DNA of 64,000 nt from Lachancea kluyveri NRRL Y-12651 (GCA_000149225.2 CM000690.1:1178001-1242000), one strand, 5' to 3'; counted from the stretch's first letter, positions 17,865 to 28,780 are shown. A program made the numbers and translations. Notes: generated by a model from the letters alone, not told the origin.

Positions 17865-20705
17865 TCACCTTTTGAATGTCGAGTCGTAATCGAAGATACC
17901 AAATAAATCCATACTAATAGTCGAGTCAGTGAGAAATCTTTCTCCCGGTATCTGCCGAGAAGAACCTCTTATCTCACTATACGATAGGTGAGGAGCTCCG
18001 TCCCTAGATGGAGGTATAGGCTGTTGTATCGTTGATATTGAGGATAGCTTGTCTGGACCACTTATGTCACCACTAGCAAAATTATGATATTCATTAGAGG
18101 CGTCCTTGCTGCAATACCCCATGGCGTATATTATGTTCTGGGCTTCTCTCAAATGAGATATGTTTATAGTTGTAAGAAAATTGGAATTCTTTAAGCTTTC
18201 AGATATTTGACTGCTTTTGCTAATGTCGATACCCATACATGATAGCATTGAGTCGCGAAATTCAGAGGTTTTTTTACCTGCCAACAATAGAGGGTTCAAA
18301 ATTTTGTTCATTACGTTCAACGTCTGGTCTTTCTTGATAATCTTCAGAATGGCGTCAAAAAATAATAGAGTTCTGAAAGTAGAAAAAAGCGTGAATCTTA
18401 AATCCTTGTTAAGCAGCTGGCAAATGTATGTCAAAATATGCTCAAAGTCTTCTTTTAACGACCTTAAAATCTGCAAGCGTTCCTCGTTTTCATCCCTTGA
18501 TATCGAGTCGCCAGCTTTCAGTGCACCTTCCGACATATTCTTGACCAGTAAACTTTCTGCATGATTGATTCTTAAGATCAAAGCTAGGTGGGAATAGATA
18601 ATCGTAGAAAATCCATTCTGAGTTTTCAATTCTAAAGAAAATTTCATGAAATCTGGAAGAGTATGCTCAAAATCCCCCCTATAGTATTTTTCAATGATTT
18701 TGGTTAGTTGCAAAGTTTGCTTAACAGTTTCCGAAAAATACTTTTCATAGTAAGGCATATATTCTGACCGCTCCTGGCCACACTGATTTTCGAAATACAG
18801 GAATAAAGTGGAGGTTATCATCACCAACTCCATTCTGACAATTATGTGACGTTCGAAATTATTGGAGTGATCGACAAACCCCATATCAATTTTTATGGAC
18901 CCTTCCCTTGTTTTCAGAATTTCGATGTCCCTCAAACTATCCCCTGACTCAAGGCCAAAAATAGAGAAATGATTATCAAGTATAACTTGGAACCGCTCCA
19001 GAAGGATTTCGATCTCAGCAAGCGATGGATCCTTTTGGGGATTTCGTGTGATTCTATCCAACTCATGCTGCAGCCGGCACAGCTGGTATCCTTTATATAC
19101 CGAAGCGTGTATTCTTAGGTTAAAGGAATCTGGAGATTCCATATCTCCGCGCACCAAGTCCATGTAACTGTCACGACCCCTGTTGATATTTACAAAGTTT
19201 TTGATGTAACTATCCATCAATTGTGGATGTTTCCCAGTGAGTGGTGTGGCGTAATAGCCAATCAAAAGTACGCATAGACCTAACTTTCTTCTGAAATTGG
19301 ACATCCTTGGGTCGATTTTCCCCTTGAGTTTGAATTGTCGGTACTGGGAAGGATCTCTGGTCAAGCCAGTATTAGATGCCAAGGTAGCTACAAACCCCAA
19401 GAGGACATCGGCAGAGCTACCAAACAACATGTCACCGTCTTCTTGAGTAATAAGGAAAAAAAACCAGATGTACATCATGCAGCAGATATGGATCTCGTTT
19501 GTGGAATGAAATATGTTTAATTTCGCGAGATACAGTTGTGCCACCACGATTGCCTCATCTGATATTCTGTTTTCTTCCATCAAGACGGAGTCGAAATTAT
19601 CATCGAAAGAGTTAAGAGAGCCTTTAGAGTTCGCACAAGCGATGTCCATCGATATATTTGTAATTTTTAACACTACGAGTAGCATGGATATGTTGGCCAG
19701 TTTGTATTTTGAGTCGTCCGTACCCATGTTGATTTTCACCTTTCGAGGATCGTCAGGGTCTTTCTGCAGTAAAGTAGCAAGGCAATCTTCAAATAAACTG
19801 ATATCCATAAAGGGTACAATTGGGTAGATGTACCGGTAGAAATGGATCTTGTACATTTTTATTGCTTCCAAACAGGGTAAAACTTTTTCGCCCCCGAGAA
19901 CCAAATCTTGAAAGGGCTTCGAGTAGTGTGCAGAAGTACATGAATCCTCGATCCCCGTTCTGCAGAAAAGGTTGCTAAAAAGCTTGATAAAAAACCCAGA
20001 TTGGTGTTTTTTTGGAACCTCGGTTCCGATCGTTAAATAGTTGGTAAATTCAAGAATCCTGGTTTGCTGGAGATAGTTTTTGCATCGCTTCAACAACTTG
20101 TTTTGCAGGTCTAAAATTTCGTGGTGGCAAGAGACCTGCGAATCGTTTATAGGTTCCATGGTTTCTGGGAAAGCAGTTTGTAGCAGAGAGTTCTTGAAGG
20201 ATGCTACGAATACGGAGGCAATGAATACCGATAGGAATTGATCCTGTCTGATTTGGGAAACCTTGGCTAAGGGCTTCAGGTCGCGAACTTTGGTGCTCCT
20301 GATAACCAGTCGAGGATACATATTGGAAAAATTTATTATTACATTATGTGGGTCTGGAGCCGTAAAATACTGGTCCAGCTTTTGCCTTTTCGACACCGGG
20401 CTGCCAGTGGTTTCTCTGTTGGAGCCAATTTCGGCCATAACCTGCGATTTCCAATACTCCAGCTCTTTTTGAAGACGCGTTATCGTAGCATCTTTGCTAG
20501 GGTTCTTAGGTGTAGGCTGTAATTCAAGGTCATAGATGCATTGGTGACCAAGTCGAAGACACCGACTGCACGACGGTTTTTGTTTGTCACACTTAGTTTT
20601 GCTCTTTCGGCATGATTGGCAAACAAACGACAACTTATTTCTTTTTTTGCCTATGGCTGCTCCAATCGGCATTTGTGAGTGGGACGGGAATGAAGATTCG
20701 GCCAT
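17865..20705 (-). CDS. PIP2: Oaf1/Pip2-type zinc-cluster activator, copy 2
   Basis: 946 residues from the ATG at 20705. Paralogue of the neighbouring copy 1 over its full length: CQSCRKSKTKCDKQKPSCSRCLRLGHQC is the Zn2Cys6 cluster (about residues 29-56), PSKDATITRLQKELEYWKSQ the linker, HFYRYIYPIVPFMDISLFED the regulatory domain signature. The C-terminus ends in MDLFGIFDYDSTFKR, which keeps part of the LFDYD activation motif but is weaker than in copy 1. The two proteins are clearly diverged, so the duplication is not recent. The symbol PIP2 is used only for contrast with copy 1; strict orthology cannot be assigned, since in S. cerevisiae OAF1 (YAL051W) and PIP2 (YOR363C) come from the genome duplication. 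Position and orientation fit both. Confidence 0.85.
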   Translation of the reverse strand: MAESSFPSHSQMPIGAAIGKKRNKLSFVCQSCRKSKTKCDKQKPSCSRCLRLGHQCIYDLELQPTPKNPSKDATITRLQKELEYWKSQVMAEIGSNRETTGSPVSKRQKLDQYFTAPDPHNVIINFSNMYPRLVIRSTKVRDLKPLAKVSQIRQDQFLSVFIASVFVASFKNSLLQTAFPETMEPINDSQVSCHHEILDLQNKLLKRCKNYLQQTRILEFTNYLTIGTEVPKKHQSGFFIKLFSNLFCRTGIEDSCTSAHYSKPFQDLVLGGEKVLPCLEAIKMYKIHFYRYIYPIVPFMDISLFEDCLATLLQKDPDDPRKVKINMGTDDSKYKLANISMLLVVLKITNISMDIACANSKGSLNSFDDNFDSVLMEENRISDEAIVVAQLYLAKLNIFHSTNEIHICCMMYIWFFFLITQEDGDMLFGSSADVLLGFVATLASNTGLTRDPSQYRQFKLKGKIDPRMSNFRRKLGLCVLLIGYYATPLTGKHPQLMDSYIKNFVNINRGRDSYMDLVRGDMESPDSFNLRIHASVYKGYQLCRLQHELDRITRNPQKDPSLAEIEILLERFQVILDNHFSIFGLESGDSLRDIEILKTREGSIKIDMGFVDHSNNFERHIIVRMELVMITSTLFLYFENQCGQERSEYMPYYEKYFSETVKQTLQLTKIIEKYYRGDFEHTLPDFMKFSLELKTQNGFSTIIYSHLALILRINHAESLLVKNMSEGALKAGDSISRDENEERLQILRSLKEDFEHILTYICQLLNKDLRFTLFSTFRTLLFFDAILKIIKKDQTLNVMNKILNPLLLAGKKTSEFRDSMLSCMGIDISKSSQISESLKNSNFLTTINISHLREAQNIIYAMGYCSKDASNEYHNFASGDISGPDKLSSISTIQQPIPPSRDGAPHLSYSEIRGSSRQIPGERFLTDSTISMDLFGIFDYDSTFKR

Positions 20706-22146
20706 TTTAGGCTTCAAACACTGTTTGGTAATTCTGGCATTATAGTTTTAGGTAGGCTTTAGTCTGTTTTCTTCTTTTTTTCTCCTGTTCCCTGCAAGCA
20801 GGTGTTACGGTATTTTTCATGCTTTTCGTGATAGCCTCTCCCTGCTTTCGTCGAAGTTTATGGGAATGAAAAACCCTTCGTTACCGAAACTACCGTAGTT
20901 TATGTTTTGCTGCATACCCAACGTTCACCTAAGTTTTAAAAGGACAAATCCAGAATTCTTTAAAGCAGGTTTCTGGACATCGAACTGATCTGGGTTAGTA
21001 ATACCGACCACTTATCAAGGAAGGGAAGGTGCAAGAGACTGGACTCCTACTCTCCCCTTCTAAATCTTTAGCAGTACACCATGCTTTCTGTGAAGGCATC
21101 TTCCCGTTCCAAATGCAAGAGCTTACTTTTCAGTCATAAAGAAAGGGGGAAGCCCCAATAGCTCAACTTGACACACGTGCCTTGGGCAGATATTTAGCAA
21201 ATCCTACGAGATAGCGCATTCCGAGCACGATAAGAGAGTAAATGGCATGGCTGTTTCTACTGGTTGTTTCGGTCAATTCAGCGAACAGTTCAAGAAAAAA
21301 TGCTTGGAAAAAGTAGACAGATGTACCTATGCATGCTGATGTGGAACTTCACATTTCCACTGCTTCCTTCGATTAAACTTCCAAATCGTCCATAATATCC
21401 CTCTGAGTTATGGATATCTTGACAATTATTGGTCATTATAGACGAAAGAATCACACAAGCATAACCAGCGCAAATAGTCGTTTCCCTTGCAATCATTATG
21501 GGTTGGTCATAGACTTCTTTATTCCCCTCTTCCACCCTTGTTTACAACTATCGAAGTTCTAGGTAGTACGTGTTAAAAAAAAACTGCGCCGTGGAAAGTC
21601 TCTGAGTAGCTGTAGAGTTGCAAGTTAATAGTATAAGTTTTGAATTTGAATACGCCCACATAACTACCAGCCCGCTGGTGAAGGAATTTTCTAATACATA
21701 TAGAATATTGCGTAGCAAGGCGGGCACTTCCCATACCAGTTGTTGTACTGGTTCAGGGATAGCGATTTCGCATTCGGAAAACCCTTCTCTCCCCTCGAGT
21801 CGTATAGCCTTTGAACGTTGGAAGTTTTTTTGCACTTGAATATTCCATTTTGCTATAGACTTGATGCTAAACTACGGTTACTTTGAGACTGGTACGTTGG
21901 ATTTCCACAGTACCTTTGTATATTTCCTGTACGGGTTGAAGGTGTACAGCCTTTGAAGTCCGAACTCTGATACAGGTTCAGAAAACTCCCAAAACTGCAA
22001 AAAAAAAAAAAAATAACCGTTGGTGACTTTTGTTGCTTTTCCGAGTCGTCCTCCAGGACAGGGAAGACTTTCTACTGGAAACTCTAATTGACAGAGGTTC
22101 ACATACGTGTCAATCCACCCAAACGATCTACATAATAACACCCGCA
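20706..22146. other. PIP2-like/AIM2 divergent intergenic region
   Basis: 1.44 kb between divergent starts, with only short unconvincing open frames (the largest about 95 codons, no recognisable domain). It contains a CACGTG E-box at 21174-21179 and an A tract at about 21999-22013, near AIM2. I see no tRNA, centromere or mobile element. Confidence 0.55.
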
Positions 22147-22884
22147 ATGGCTTCTAATCCACCAGGCTCCTGCTGCTTCAAAGGTTTTTACCATGAAGGC
22201 ACTCCAAAGGGTGAACATAGAACCCTTTTCGATGTCGACACTTATGTTACCGGTGGCGAGTCAAACGACAAGGTTATCATTGTTTTGACTGACGTTTTCG
22301 GTAACAAGCTCAACAATGTTTTGTTGATAGCAGACCAATTGGCTGCAGCTGGCTACAAGGTTCTTATTCCAGACATTCTGTTCGGTGATGAAATCGAGAG
22401 CTTAGATGGCTCTGTAGACTTTAACGATTGGTTGGCCAGACACAATCCCGAGGTTACAAGAGCAATTGTCGACAAGTTCATGGCCGCAGTTAAGAAGGAG
22501 TACTCTCCTGAATTTACAGGTGTCATTGGTTACTGCTTTGGTGCAAAATTTGCTGTTCAGCAAATCGACGCTTCAAATGGGTTGGCCGATGTTGCTGCTA
22601 TTGCTCATCCGTCCTTTGTCACCATTGAAGAAATAACTGCCATTGGCAAGAAAAAGCCCTTACTGGTGTCTGCCGCTGAAACCGACTCCATCTACACCGA
22701 GGAGTTGAGACAGCAAACCGAGTCCAAGTTGAAGGAGATTGGTGCTAGGTACCAATTGGATTTGTTCAGTGGTGTCTCTCATGGCTATGCTGCCAGAGGT
22801 GATGTCTCGGATCCAGTTGTCAAGTATGCAAAAGAAAAAACTTTGTATGACCAAATCTACTGGTTCGACACTTTTTCTAAATAA
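22147..22884 (+). CDS. AIM2: Aim2, dienelactone-hydrolase-family protein
   Basis: 245 residues, essentially the length of S. cerevisiae Aim2 (YAL049C, 246). An alpha/beta hydrolase of the dienelactone hydrolase family, with unknown physiological substrate; the S. cerevisiae protein is found in cytoplasm and mitochondria. The nucleophile elbow is GYCFGAKFA (cysteine nucleophile, about residues 133-141) and the catalytic histidine is in [12 protein letters not shown] (about 214-225); the acid lies in the ETDSIY region between. The ATG at 22147 was chosen because [22 protein letters not shown] aligns with the family start; the frame extends upstream without similarity. Codon use suggests good expression. 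Confidence 0.95.
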   Translation: MASNPPGSCCFKGFYHEGTPKGEHRTLFDVDTYVTGGESNDKVIIVLTDVFGNKLNNVLLIADQLAAAGYKVLIPDILFGDEIESLDGSVDFNDWLARHNPEVTRAIVDKFMAAVKKEYSPEFTGVIGYCFGAKFAVQQIDASNGLADVAAIAHPSFVTIEEITAIGKKKPLLVSAAETDSIYTEELRQQTESKLKEIGARYQLDLFSGVSHGYAARGDVSDPVVKYAKEKTLYDQIYWFDTFSK

Positions 22885-23223
22885 ACCAGCGTCGCGGTTT
22901 TTTAGTGAACCCCCTATGAAAGCAGTATGTCGTAAAGCAAAATTAAGATTCAACATACAAATATATATACTTTGTTATTATTTTTTAAATTTTTTCTTTT
23001 GTCTTTTCTTGTTTTGCACCTTTGATTGGGCATTTTAAGTTTGTTTGTTTTTTTTTTTTGATTAAAAGCACGTTTTACTTTCTCTCTCTTAAAGAAAAAT
23101 AGCAGTTTGATAATATACAAAAGTAAAAAAAAGAGGATAGGCTAAAGCGGTCCTAAAGAAAGTCAAAAACAAAATAAAGGGAAATAGAGCACATTGAAAG
23201 AATACACAAACGCCACGGATTCG
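22885..23223. other. AIM2-FLC convergent intergenic region
   Basis: 339 bp, strongly AT-rich with several T and A tracts, as expected for two facing 3' ends. No gene seen. Confidence 0.6.
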
Positions 23224-25623
23224 CTAGACAAAAGAGCCATTATTTTGGGCGTAAGGGTTGGAAGAATATGGGTTCGAAGAGGAATAACCTTGATAAGAGG
23301 TGTTGTTGTTGAAAGTGTTCTCTGGTTTTCTCAAATTGTTGCTGGCATATCCGGAGCTTGGAGCAGATGGAACTTTTTGATAACCGCCGTTTCCACCAAG
23401 GGAACTGGGGCCCAGAACTGCCGACGTTGGTTGCAAAGGTTGAGGTTCCGCATTATTGGTGTACGATCTGGTCCTGTTACTGGCCGATGTTCCCTCGTAG
23501 GTCGATGTTTCATCCACGTCATCGTCAAACAATAATCGGTTGCTGCCGTTCTGCTGCTGGCCAAACGCACTGTTACGCTTTTGTTTTTCGTTCTCGGTTT
23601 CGTTGGTAACCATAACAGCTTTACCCAAATCAAACAGCTCGGTTTCAGATTTAGAAGCGTTGCCGCCGGTTTGGATCTTGGGGATGAAGGAAACACGATC
23701 GTCCTTCATTGGTTGGTAGCGAGCGTCTGGGTTTCTGTGGAGTAATGCTAGAGTACAAGTGACAATGGTGAAAATCAACAGGAAAAGGGCAAAAACGGCG
23801 TTTAATACAAACAACACAATGGCCATGACAGAGGACACCACTGGAGGTTGTTTGAACAAGTTCGAAAAGAACAAAAAGAACAAAGAGTTCAAAAAGTTGA
23901 TCAAGTGGATAGCGATGTTGAAGGCGTTTGTCCGCTTGTCCAAATAAGGCCTAGCCCAACACAAGGCAATGAAATAGGCCAATTCGATGACAAAGATGAT
24001 CATGGCTTGTGCCTTTCCCTCGTTTTGTAAAACGGCAACAAACAAGGATCTGAAGAAAGCGTAAGTTAGCAATGGGATTAGCCACCAATACATGTCAGCT
24101 TTGAATTGAACGTAAAGGAAACCAAACCTGTTCAGAAAGTTGGAATCGCCATACAACAGATAGGCCGGAGTCTTGTACATCCGAACCGACTCTCTGGCTC
24201 TCAGGGTAACTCTCACAACACCGTATAGCAGTAGACCGAATACAACGGCTAAAATGACAATGGCACTAACCAAAGTTGCTGCAGAGTCACGTTGGGTGAA
24301 TTCCCATATGGTGAGAATAGACACTTGAGGGAATGCAATAATGGACAATCTGAACAAAGTACCCTTGATAATATTACCCCAACTCTTTCTATACTCGAAA
24401 AACTTCGAAGATTCGGTCATCACACGAGCTCTTGTCAAAACTTCGACTAAAGCTTTGAAAAAAATCAAACAGACAATAACAACAAAAACGAAAAATAGGA
24501 AGAAAACGATACCTGTTAGGAAAAAGTTCGACAGTTCGATACCGGCCATATAGGCAACACGTTGAATACCATGAAGAACCAAAATTTTCGAGGAAAACTC
24601 GGTGGAATTTCTTTCAGTGGTGGTATACAAGGAATTGTCAGCCAAGATTTTATCGAAATTGTTCTCATTAGAAGATGAAACACTGACCCTTTTGACCAAA
24701 TGCTTGGCGCCCTCTATCAAGGCTCTCTTCAATTTCTTCTTTTGAACCGCAATAGACAAAATGTCTTTGTTTGCAACAACCACGGTAGAGGTTCCACCGG
24801 TAGCTTGAACGTACCAGTGTAACGCGTCTTGCATAAACTTGGCATTGATGATACCCATGGACCATTGGAAGTTTTGGGCCCAAGCGGCAGCGATTGGAGG
24901 AACCTTCGACACAGCCATCATAGAAGTAATGGCCAAATTCTGAAAGTAGACAAATAGAGAGATGGAGTTGGATGCAATGTGAGCTGCTGTAGTGGAATGG
25001 CCAAGAACAGACACAAAACCAGAAGTTAGAACACCTAAGCCGGAAATGGCGGCAATTGGCCAGGACGCGTACTTGGTCTGCACTGTCTTGTCGTTACTCA
25101 AAACCGCTTGAACACAGGCCAACGGGGTGCTGAATTCCTCGTCATCCTTGGCATACGCAATAACACGCACCTGAGCGTCCAAGTCAGGAATAGTATAGGC
25201 AATACCAGGAATTTTGTCCACAATGTCGTCGTTGATAGTATAACTGGAATGAACGTCGATTCTACCGGCGCTCAACGGACAAATAGTCTTTTCATTCAGC
25301 TTACATAAATCGATTTGCTCTTCCAAAATGTTCAGCCCATACGCGATCAGCTCAACTTTGGCAACGATTTTCTCTGATATGGTGGTAGTTGCGTCAATGT
25401 TGAAAACCACTGTTTTGTTTCCTGGATAAAACTTGACGTCAAAAAAGGTGGAAGAAAACTGCGAGTTCACCATGCACGTTAGAAGAGAAGATGTCTTGAT
25501 GTGCTTTGAGTTGGCGGTCGTATTGGCTGCGTTAGCAAAGGAGAACTCACCAGCGAACAGGGAGAACGCGAACCAGACGGTCAGTAGGAACGTCCCCAGG
25601 GAGTTAAAAATCGGGGACCTCAT
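23224..25623 (-). CDS. FLC2: Flc-family TRP-like membrane protein (FAD/haem transport, Ca2+ homeostasis)
   Basis: 799 residues. Flc proteins are ER/secretory-pathway membrane proteins with a luminal ML-like N-terminal domain and a TRP-like transmembrane domain; in S. cerevisiae they are tied to FAD transport into the ER, cell wall maintenance and calcium release. A signal peptide (about residues 10-32, FLLTVWFAFSLFAGEFSFANA) is followed by the ML-like domain with paired cysteines, then about nine hydrophobic segments between residues 185 and 650, and a cytosolic low-complexity tail rich in N, S, Y and Q. Position corresponds both to FLC2 (YAL053W) and to its chromosome XV relative YOR365C, so this is their single pre-duplication counterpart. 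It shares an 896-bp promoter region with ACS1. Confidence 0.92.
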   Translation of the reverse strand: MRSPIFNSLGTFLLTVWFAFSLFAGEFSFANAANTTANSKHIKTSSLLTCMVNSQFSSTFFDVKFYPGNKTVVFNIDATTTISEKIVAKVELIAYGLNILEEQIDLCKLNEKTICPLSAGRIDVHSSYTINDDIVDKIPGIAYTIPDLDAQVRVIAYAKDDEEFSTPLACVQAVLSNDKTVQTKYASWPIAAISGLGVLTSGFVSVLGHSTTAAHIASNSISLFVYFQNLAITSMMAVSKVPPIAAAWAQNFQWSMGIINAKFMQDALHWYVQATGGTSTVVVANKDILSIAVQKKKLKRALIEGAKHLVKRVSVSSSNENNFDKILADNSLYTTTERNSTEFSSKILVLHGIQRVAYMAGIELSNFFLTGIVFFLFFVFVVIVCLIFFKALVEVLTRARVMTESSKFFEYRKSWGNIIKGTLFRLSIIAFPQVSILTIWEFTQRDSAATLVSAIVILAVVFGLLLYGVVRVTLRARESVRMYKTPAYLLYGDSNFLNRFGFLYVQFKADMYWWLIPLLTYAFFRSLFVAVLQNEGKAQAMIIFVIELAYFIALCWARPYLDKRTNAFNIAIHLINFLNSLFFLFFSNLFKQPPVVSSVMAIVLFVLNAVFALFLLIFTIVTCTLALLHRNPDARYQPMKDDRVSFIPKIQTGGNASKSETELFDLGKAVMVTNETENEKQKRNSAFGQQQNGSNRLLFDDDVDETSTYEGTSASNRTRSYTNNAEPQPLQPTSAVLGPSSLGGNGGYQKVPSAPSSGYASNNLRKPENTFNNNTSYQGYSSSNPYSSNPYAQNNGSFV

Positions 25624-25929
25624 GTGTGTATGTGTGTGTTTTTTTTTAACTGTGATATAATCTATAGTATCTGCAACTGATGCTCGCTGTCTTTCGACTT
25701 TGGTTTTAACTGGTTCTGGTTTTTGTTTCTAGTCGCAAGGCTTCTAAATTAAGCTGACGTCAAGAAAGTCAACGCCTTGTTTTGTTCCTACTAGCGTTCA
25801 AAAGCCTATATCTCCGTACACAGTTACATTTACCCGGCCTGTACCCAACCCTACCTGTCCATCTCCTCATATATGCATACTGCCCCATAATCGCATGAAG
25901 TTGGTATGCAATTACCCGACTTGATGTAA

Positions 25930-25961
25930 GTAAGGGGTATGATCCCCACACGACCCCTTAC
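25930..25961. promoter_or_regulatory. Inverted STRE-containing repeat in ACS1 promoter
   Basis: GTAAGGGGT (25930-25938) is mirrored exactly by ACCCCTTAC (25953-25961) with 14 bp between. Each arm holds AGGGG/CCCCT, the stress response element core bound by Msn2/Msn4. About 560-590 bp upstream of ACS1. Confidence 0.6.
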
Positions 25962-25993
25962 CCCAATTTTTCTCTTTGTCCGACGCGGGCGTC

Positions 25994-26028
25994 GCCGCCA
26001 TCGTCTCCGTCGCCGAGGAGATGGCGGC
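25994..26028. promoter_or_regulatory. Facing GCCGCCAT/ATGGCGGC cores (URS1/Ume6-like) upstream of ACS1
   Basis: GCCGCCAT (25994-26001) and ATGGCGGC (26021-26028) form a perfect 8-bp inverted repeat. GCCGCC is the core of URS1, bound by the repressor Ume6, and Ume6 is a known repressor of S. cerevisiae ACS1. The full TAGCCGCCGA consensus is not met. Confidence 0.55.
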
Positions 26029-26376
26029 AAGACAGGCTAAGCAAACCGCGTCATGAAATAGGGACTTACCGATTCAAAGTCCCTTCCTGGTTTCTCCACC
26101 GCAGAAGCGTGATAAGTGCCGGGGATCGTATGGACTAAATGAACTCCGCGAAGGCTCAGTATTACCTAATACGACGGAGTGGTGACCTCTGAGTTGTCGC
26201 TACTTGTTTGGGAGAAGTATAGTACAGGTCTCTCCTACTCGATGTGTGGAGAATTTTGCTCAACAAGTCACATATGTCGATAGACCCTGAAAGACCTTCT
26301 CTCCAACGGATTGCGTCGCGTTGTGTCAGCGCAGGGGATACTCCAGAGAGGGGAAGCCCGATGTTCTCGGAAAAAG

Positions 26377-26384
26377 TATATAAA
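26377..26384 (+). promoter_or_regulatory. TATA box of ACS1
   Basis: TATATAAA, 136 bp upstream of the ACS1 start codon, a canonical yeast TATA element and distance. Confidence 0.75.
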
Positions 26385-26519
26385 CAGAGACTTGGATAAC
26401 AGATTTCAACAGCAACAAGTAACCTGTTTCCTCTAGTTCCAAGGTCAATATTGTCTGATATCCCAAGGCAAGTAAATCAAAGAGAAATCCTTAGAAGAAG
26501 AAACACTTAAAAAAAAAAT

Positions 26520-28646
26520 ATGTCACCCGCTGTCGTCAAAGTAGGACAGGCAGAAGATTCGCAATCGGATGTTATCCAGAAGCTGAAGGCTCAGAACAAG
26601 AGTGGCGAAGCTGCACACTTGGAGTACGAGCATTTGACTAGTGTTCCTGTGATCGAGCAGAAGCCGGTTACCGATCGGTTGGCTCCAGAGTTACAACAGC
26701 ACTACAAGCCTCATTTGTCTGGTCTTGATGAGTACAAGCAACTGTATAAGGAATCGTTGGAGAATCCAGGGAAATTTTTTGGTGAGCGTGCCAGCACGTT
26801 GTTGGACTGGGTCAAACCGTTTGACCAGGTTTTTATGGCTGATGATGAGGGCAAACCGGCGTTTGACAACAACGCGTGGTTTACCAACGGTCAGTTGAAC
26901 GCCTGTTACAACATGGTTGATAGACATGCTATTAAAACTCCAAACAAAGCCGCTATTATTTATGAAGCCGACGAACCGGGCGAAGGTTACATTTTGACTT
27001 ATAGAGAGTTGTTGGAACAGGTCTGCAGAGTTGCACAGGTATTGACACATTCCATGGGGGTTCGCAAGGGGGACACCGTTGCCGTTTACATGCCCATGAT
27101 TCCCCAGGCCTTGGTCACCTTGTTGGCTATCTCCCGTATCGGTGCCATCCACTCTGTCGTGTTTGCCGGGTTCAGTTCCAATTCCCTACGTGACCGTATC
27201 AACGACGCCTACTCGAAAGTCGTGATTACCACTGACGAATCCAAGAGAGGCGGAAAAGTGATTGAAACGAAAAGGATTGTGGACGATGCTCTAAAGGAAA
27301 CACCTCAGGTGGAACACGTTCTTGTCTACAAACGTACGCACAGTCCAAAGGTCAACTTCCATGCCCCAAGAGATTTGGACTGGGACGTTGAAGTCAAGAA
27401 GTACAAGGCTTACTCTCCTATCGAACCGGTTGATTCGGAACATCCCTTGTTTTTGTTGTACACCTCCGGTTCTACAGGTGCTCCAAAGGGTGTTCAACAC
27501 TCAACCGCTGGATATCTATTGCAGGCAATGCTATCCATGCGCTATACCTTTGATACCCACAAGGAGGATATCTTCTTCACCGCGGGTGACATTGGTTGGA
27601 TCACTGGACACACCTATGTCGTTTATGGTCCGTTGTTGACCGGTTGTACCACTATGGTTTTTGAAGGCACTCCTGCATACCCTAACTACTCGAGGTATTG
27701 GGAAATTGTTGACAAGTACAAGGTTACCCAGTTCTACGTTGCTCCAACCGCCTTGCGTTTGTTGAAGAGGGCTGGTGATTCTTTCACAGAGGGCTACTCT
27801 TTGAAATCCTTGCGTTGTCTAGGTACCGTTGGTGAACCCATTGCTGCAGAAGTTTGGGAGTGGTATTCCGAAAAGATTGGTCGCAATGAAATACCCATCA
27901 TTGACACTTACTGGCAGACGGAATCTGGTTCTCATCTAGTCACCCCAATGGCTGGCGGTGTTACACCAATGAAGCCAGGTTCTGCTTCTTTCCCATTCTT
28001 TGGTATCGAGTTGGCCGTGTTGGACCCGGCCAGTGGCGAAGAGTTGAAGGGTGAACCCGTTGAAGGTGTCTTGGCTATCAAAAAACCATGGCCATCTTTT
28101 GCTAGGACCATCTGGAAAAACCATGACAGATATCTGGATACTTACTTGAACCCTTACCCAGGCTACTACTTCACTGGTGACGGTGCTGCCCGTGACAAGG
28201 ATGGGTTTATTTGGATTTTGGGACGTGTCGATGACGTTGTAAACGTTTCGGGCCACCGTCTATCCACTGCTGAAATCGAAGCTGCAATCATCGAAGATGA
28301 CATGGTTGCCGAATGTGCCGTTGTCGGCTATGCAGATGACTTGACTGGTCAAGCGGTTGCCGCCTTTGTTGTGTTGAAGAATAAGAACAGCTGGGCCACT
28401 GCGAGCGAAGATGAGTTACAAAGCATCAAGAAGCACTTGATTCTAACTGTCAGAAAGGATATTGGCCCATTCGCGGCACCAAAATTAATTGTGTTGGTTG
28501 ACGACTTGCCAAAGACTAGATCCGGTAAAATCATGAGACGTATTCTAAGAAAGATTCTATCCGGTGAAGCCGATCAGCTCGGTGATGTTTCCACTTTGTC
28601 GAACCCAGGCATCGTCAAGCATTTGATCGATTCTGTGAAATTTTGA
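26520..28646 (+). CDS. ACS1: Acetyl-CoA synthetase, Acs1-type
   Basis: 708 residues. It activates acetate with ATP and CoA to acetyl-CoA via acetyl-AMP, feeding the glyoxylate cycle, lipid synthesis and histone acetylation. Motifs of the ANL superfamily are all present: [12 protein letters not shown] (about residues 313-324), DTYWQTESG, the [34 protein letters not shown] hinge, and [13 protein letters not shown] with the acetylatable lysine (about 669). The N-terminal extension ([37 protein letters not shown]) and its place next to FLC match ACS1 (YAL054C) rather than ACS2. Codon use is strongly biased, pointing to high expression. The promoter carries STRE, URS1-like and Adr1-like sites, fitting glucose repression. 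Confidence 0.97.
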   Translation: MSPAVVKVGQAEDSQSDVIQKLKAQNKSGEAAHLEYEHLTSVPVIEQKPVTDRLAPELQQHYKPHLSGLDEYKQLYKESLENPGKFFGERASTLLDWVKPFDQVFMADDEGKPAFDNNAWFTNGQLNACYNMVDRHAIKTPNKAAIIYEADEPGEGYILTYRELLEQVCRVAQVLTHSMGVRKGDTVAVYMPMIPQALVTLLAISRIGAIHSVVFAGFSSNSLRDRINDAYSKVVITTDESKRGGKVIETKRIVDDALKETPQVEHVLVYKRTHSPKVNFHAPRDLDWDVEVKKYKAYSPIEPVDSEHPLFLLYTSGSTGAPKGVQHSTAGYLLQAMLSMRYTFDTHKEDIFFTAGDIGWITGHTYVVYGPLLTGCTTMVFEGTPAYPNYSRYWEIVDKYKVTQFYVAPTALRLLKRAGDSFTEGYSLKSLRCLGTVGEPIAAEVWEWYSEKIGRNEIPIIDTYWQTESGSHLVTPMAGGVTPMKPGSASFPFFGIELAVLDPASGEELKGEPVEGVLAIKKPWPSFARTIWKNHDRYLDTYLNPYPGYYFTGDGAARDKDGFIWILGRVDDVVNVSGHRLSTAEIEAAIIEDDMVAECAVVGYADDLTGQAVAAFVVLKNKNSWATASEDELQSIKKHLILTVRKDIGPFAAPKLIVLVDDLPKTRSGKIMRRILRKILSGEADQLGDVSTLSNPGIVKHLIDSVKF

Positions 28647-28753
28647 ATGTCCTTTTTATGGCAGATTTATGATGAATATGTATTTGTTTTATGGTTCTGT
28701 GTATGCTTTATGTCTTAACTATAATGTAAATGGATTTGTTAAGCTTTTACAAC

Positions 28754-28780
28754 TTTTTTTTTTTTTTTTTTTTTTTTTTT
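28754..28780 (+). repeat. 27-bp poly(T) tract
   Basis: Uninterrupted T run between the ACS1 stop and the SCP1 start, about 100 bp before SCP1. It probably acts as a nucleosome-depleting poly(dA:dT) promoter element. Length is likely polymorphic. Confidence 0.9.

Larger units (their letters stand above)
25624..26519. other. FLC/ACS1 divergent promoter region
   Basis: 896 bp with a dense set of candidate sites on the ACS1 side: an inverted STRE pair (25930-25961), GCCGCC/GGCGGC facing cores (25994-26028), a further AGGGG (26349-26353), a CTCCAA Adr1-like half site (26301-26306) and a TATA box (26377-26384). No gene seen. Confidence 0.7.

Noticed and set aside
22196-22956. Long open frames opposite AIM2, RPS12, ALD4 and GDH1
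   Set aside because: Strong codon bias of highly expressed genes leaves the antisense frames open. None has a domain, and the sense genes are certain.
25981-26028. A tRNA or other structured RNA gene in the GC-rich ACS1 upstream region
   Set aside because: No A box/B box pair and no cloverleaf; the GC content comes from the GCCGCC/GGCGGC pair and neighbours.
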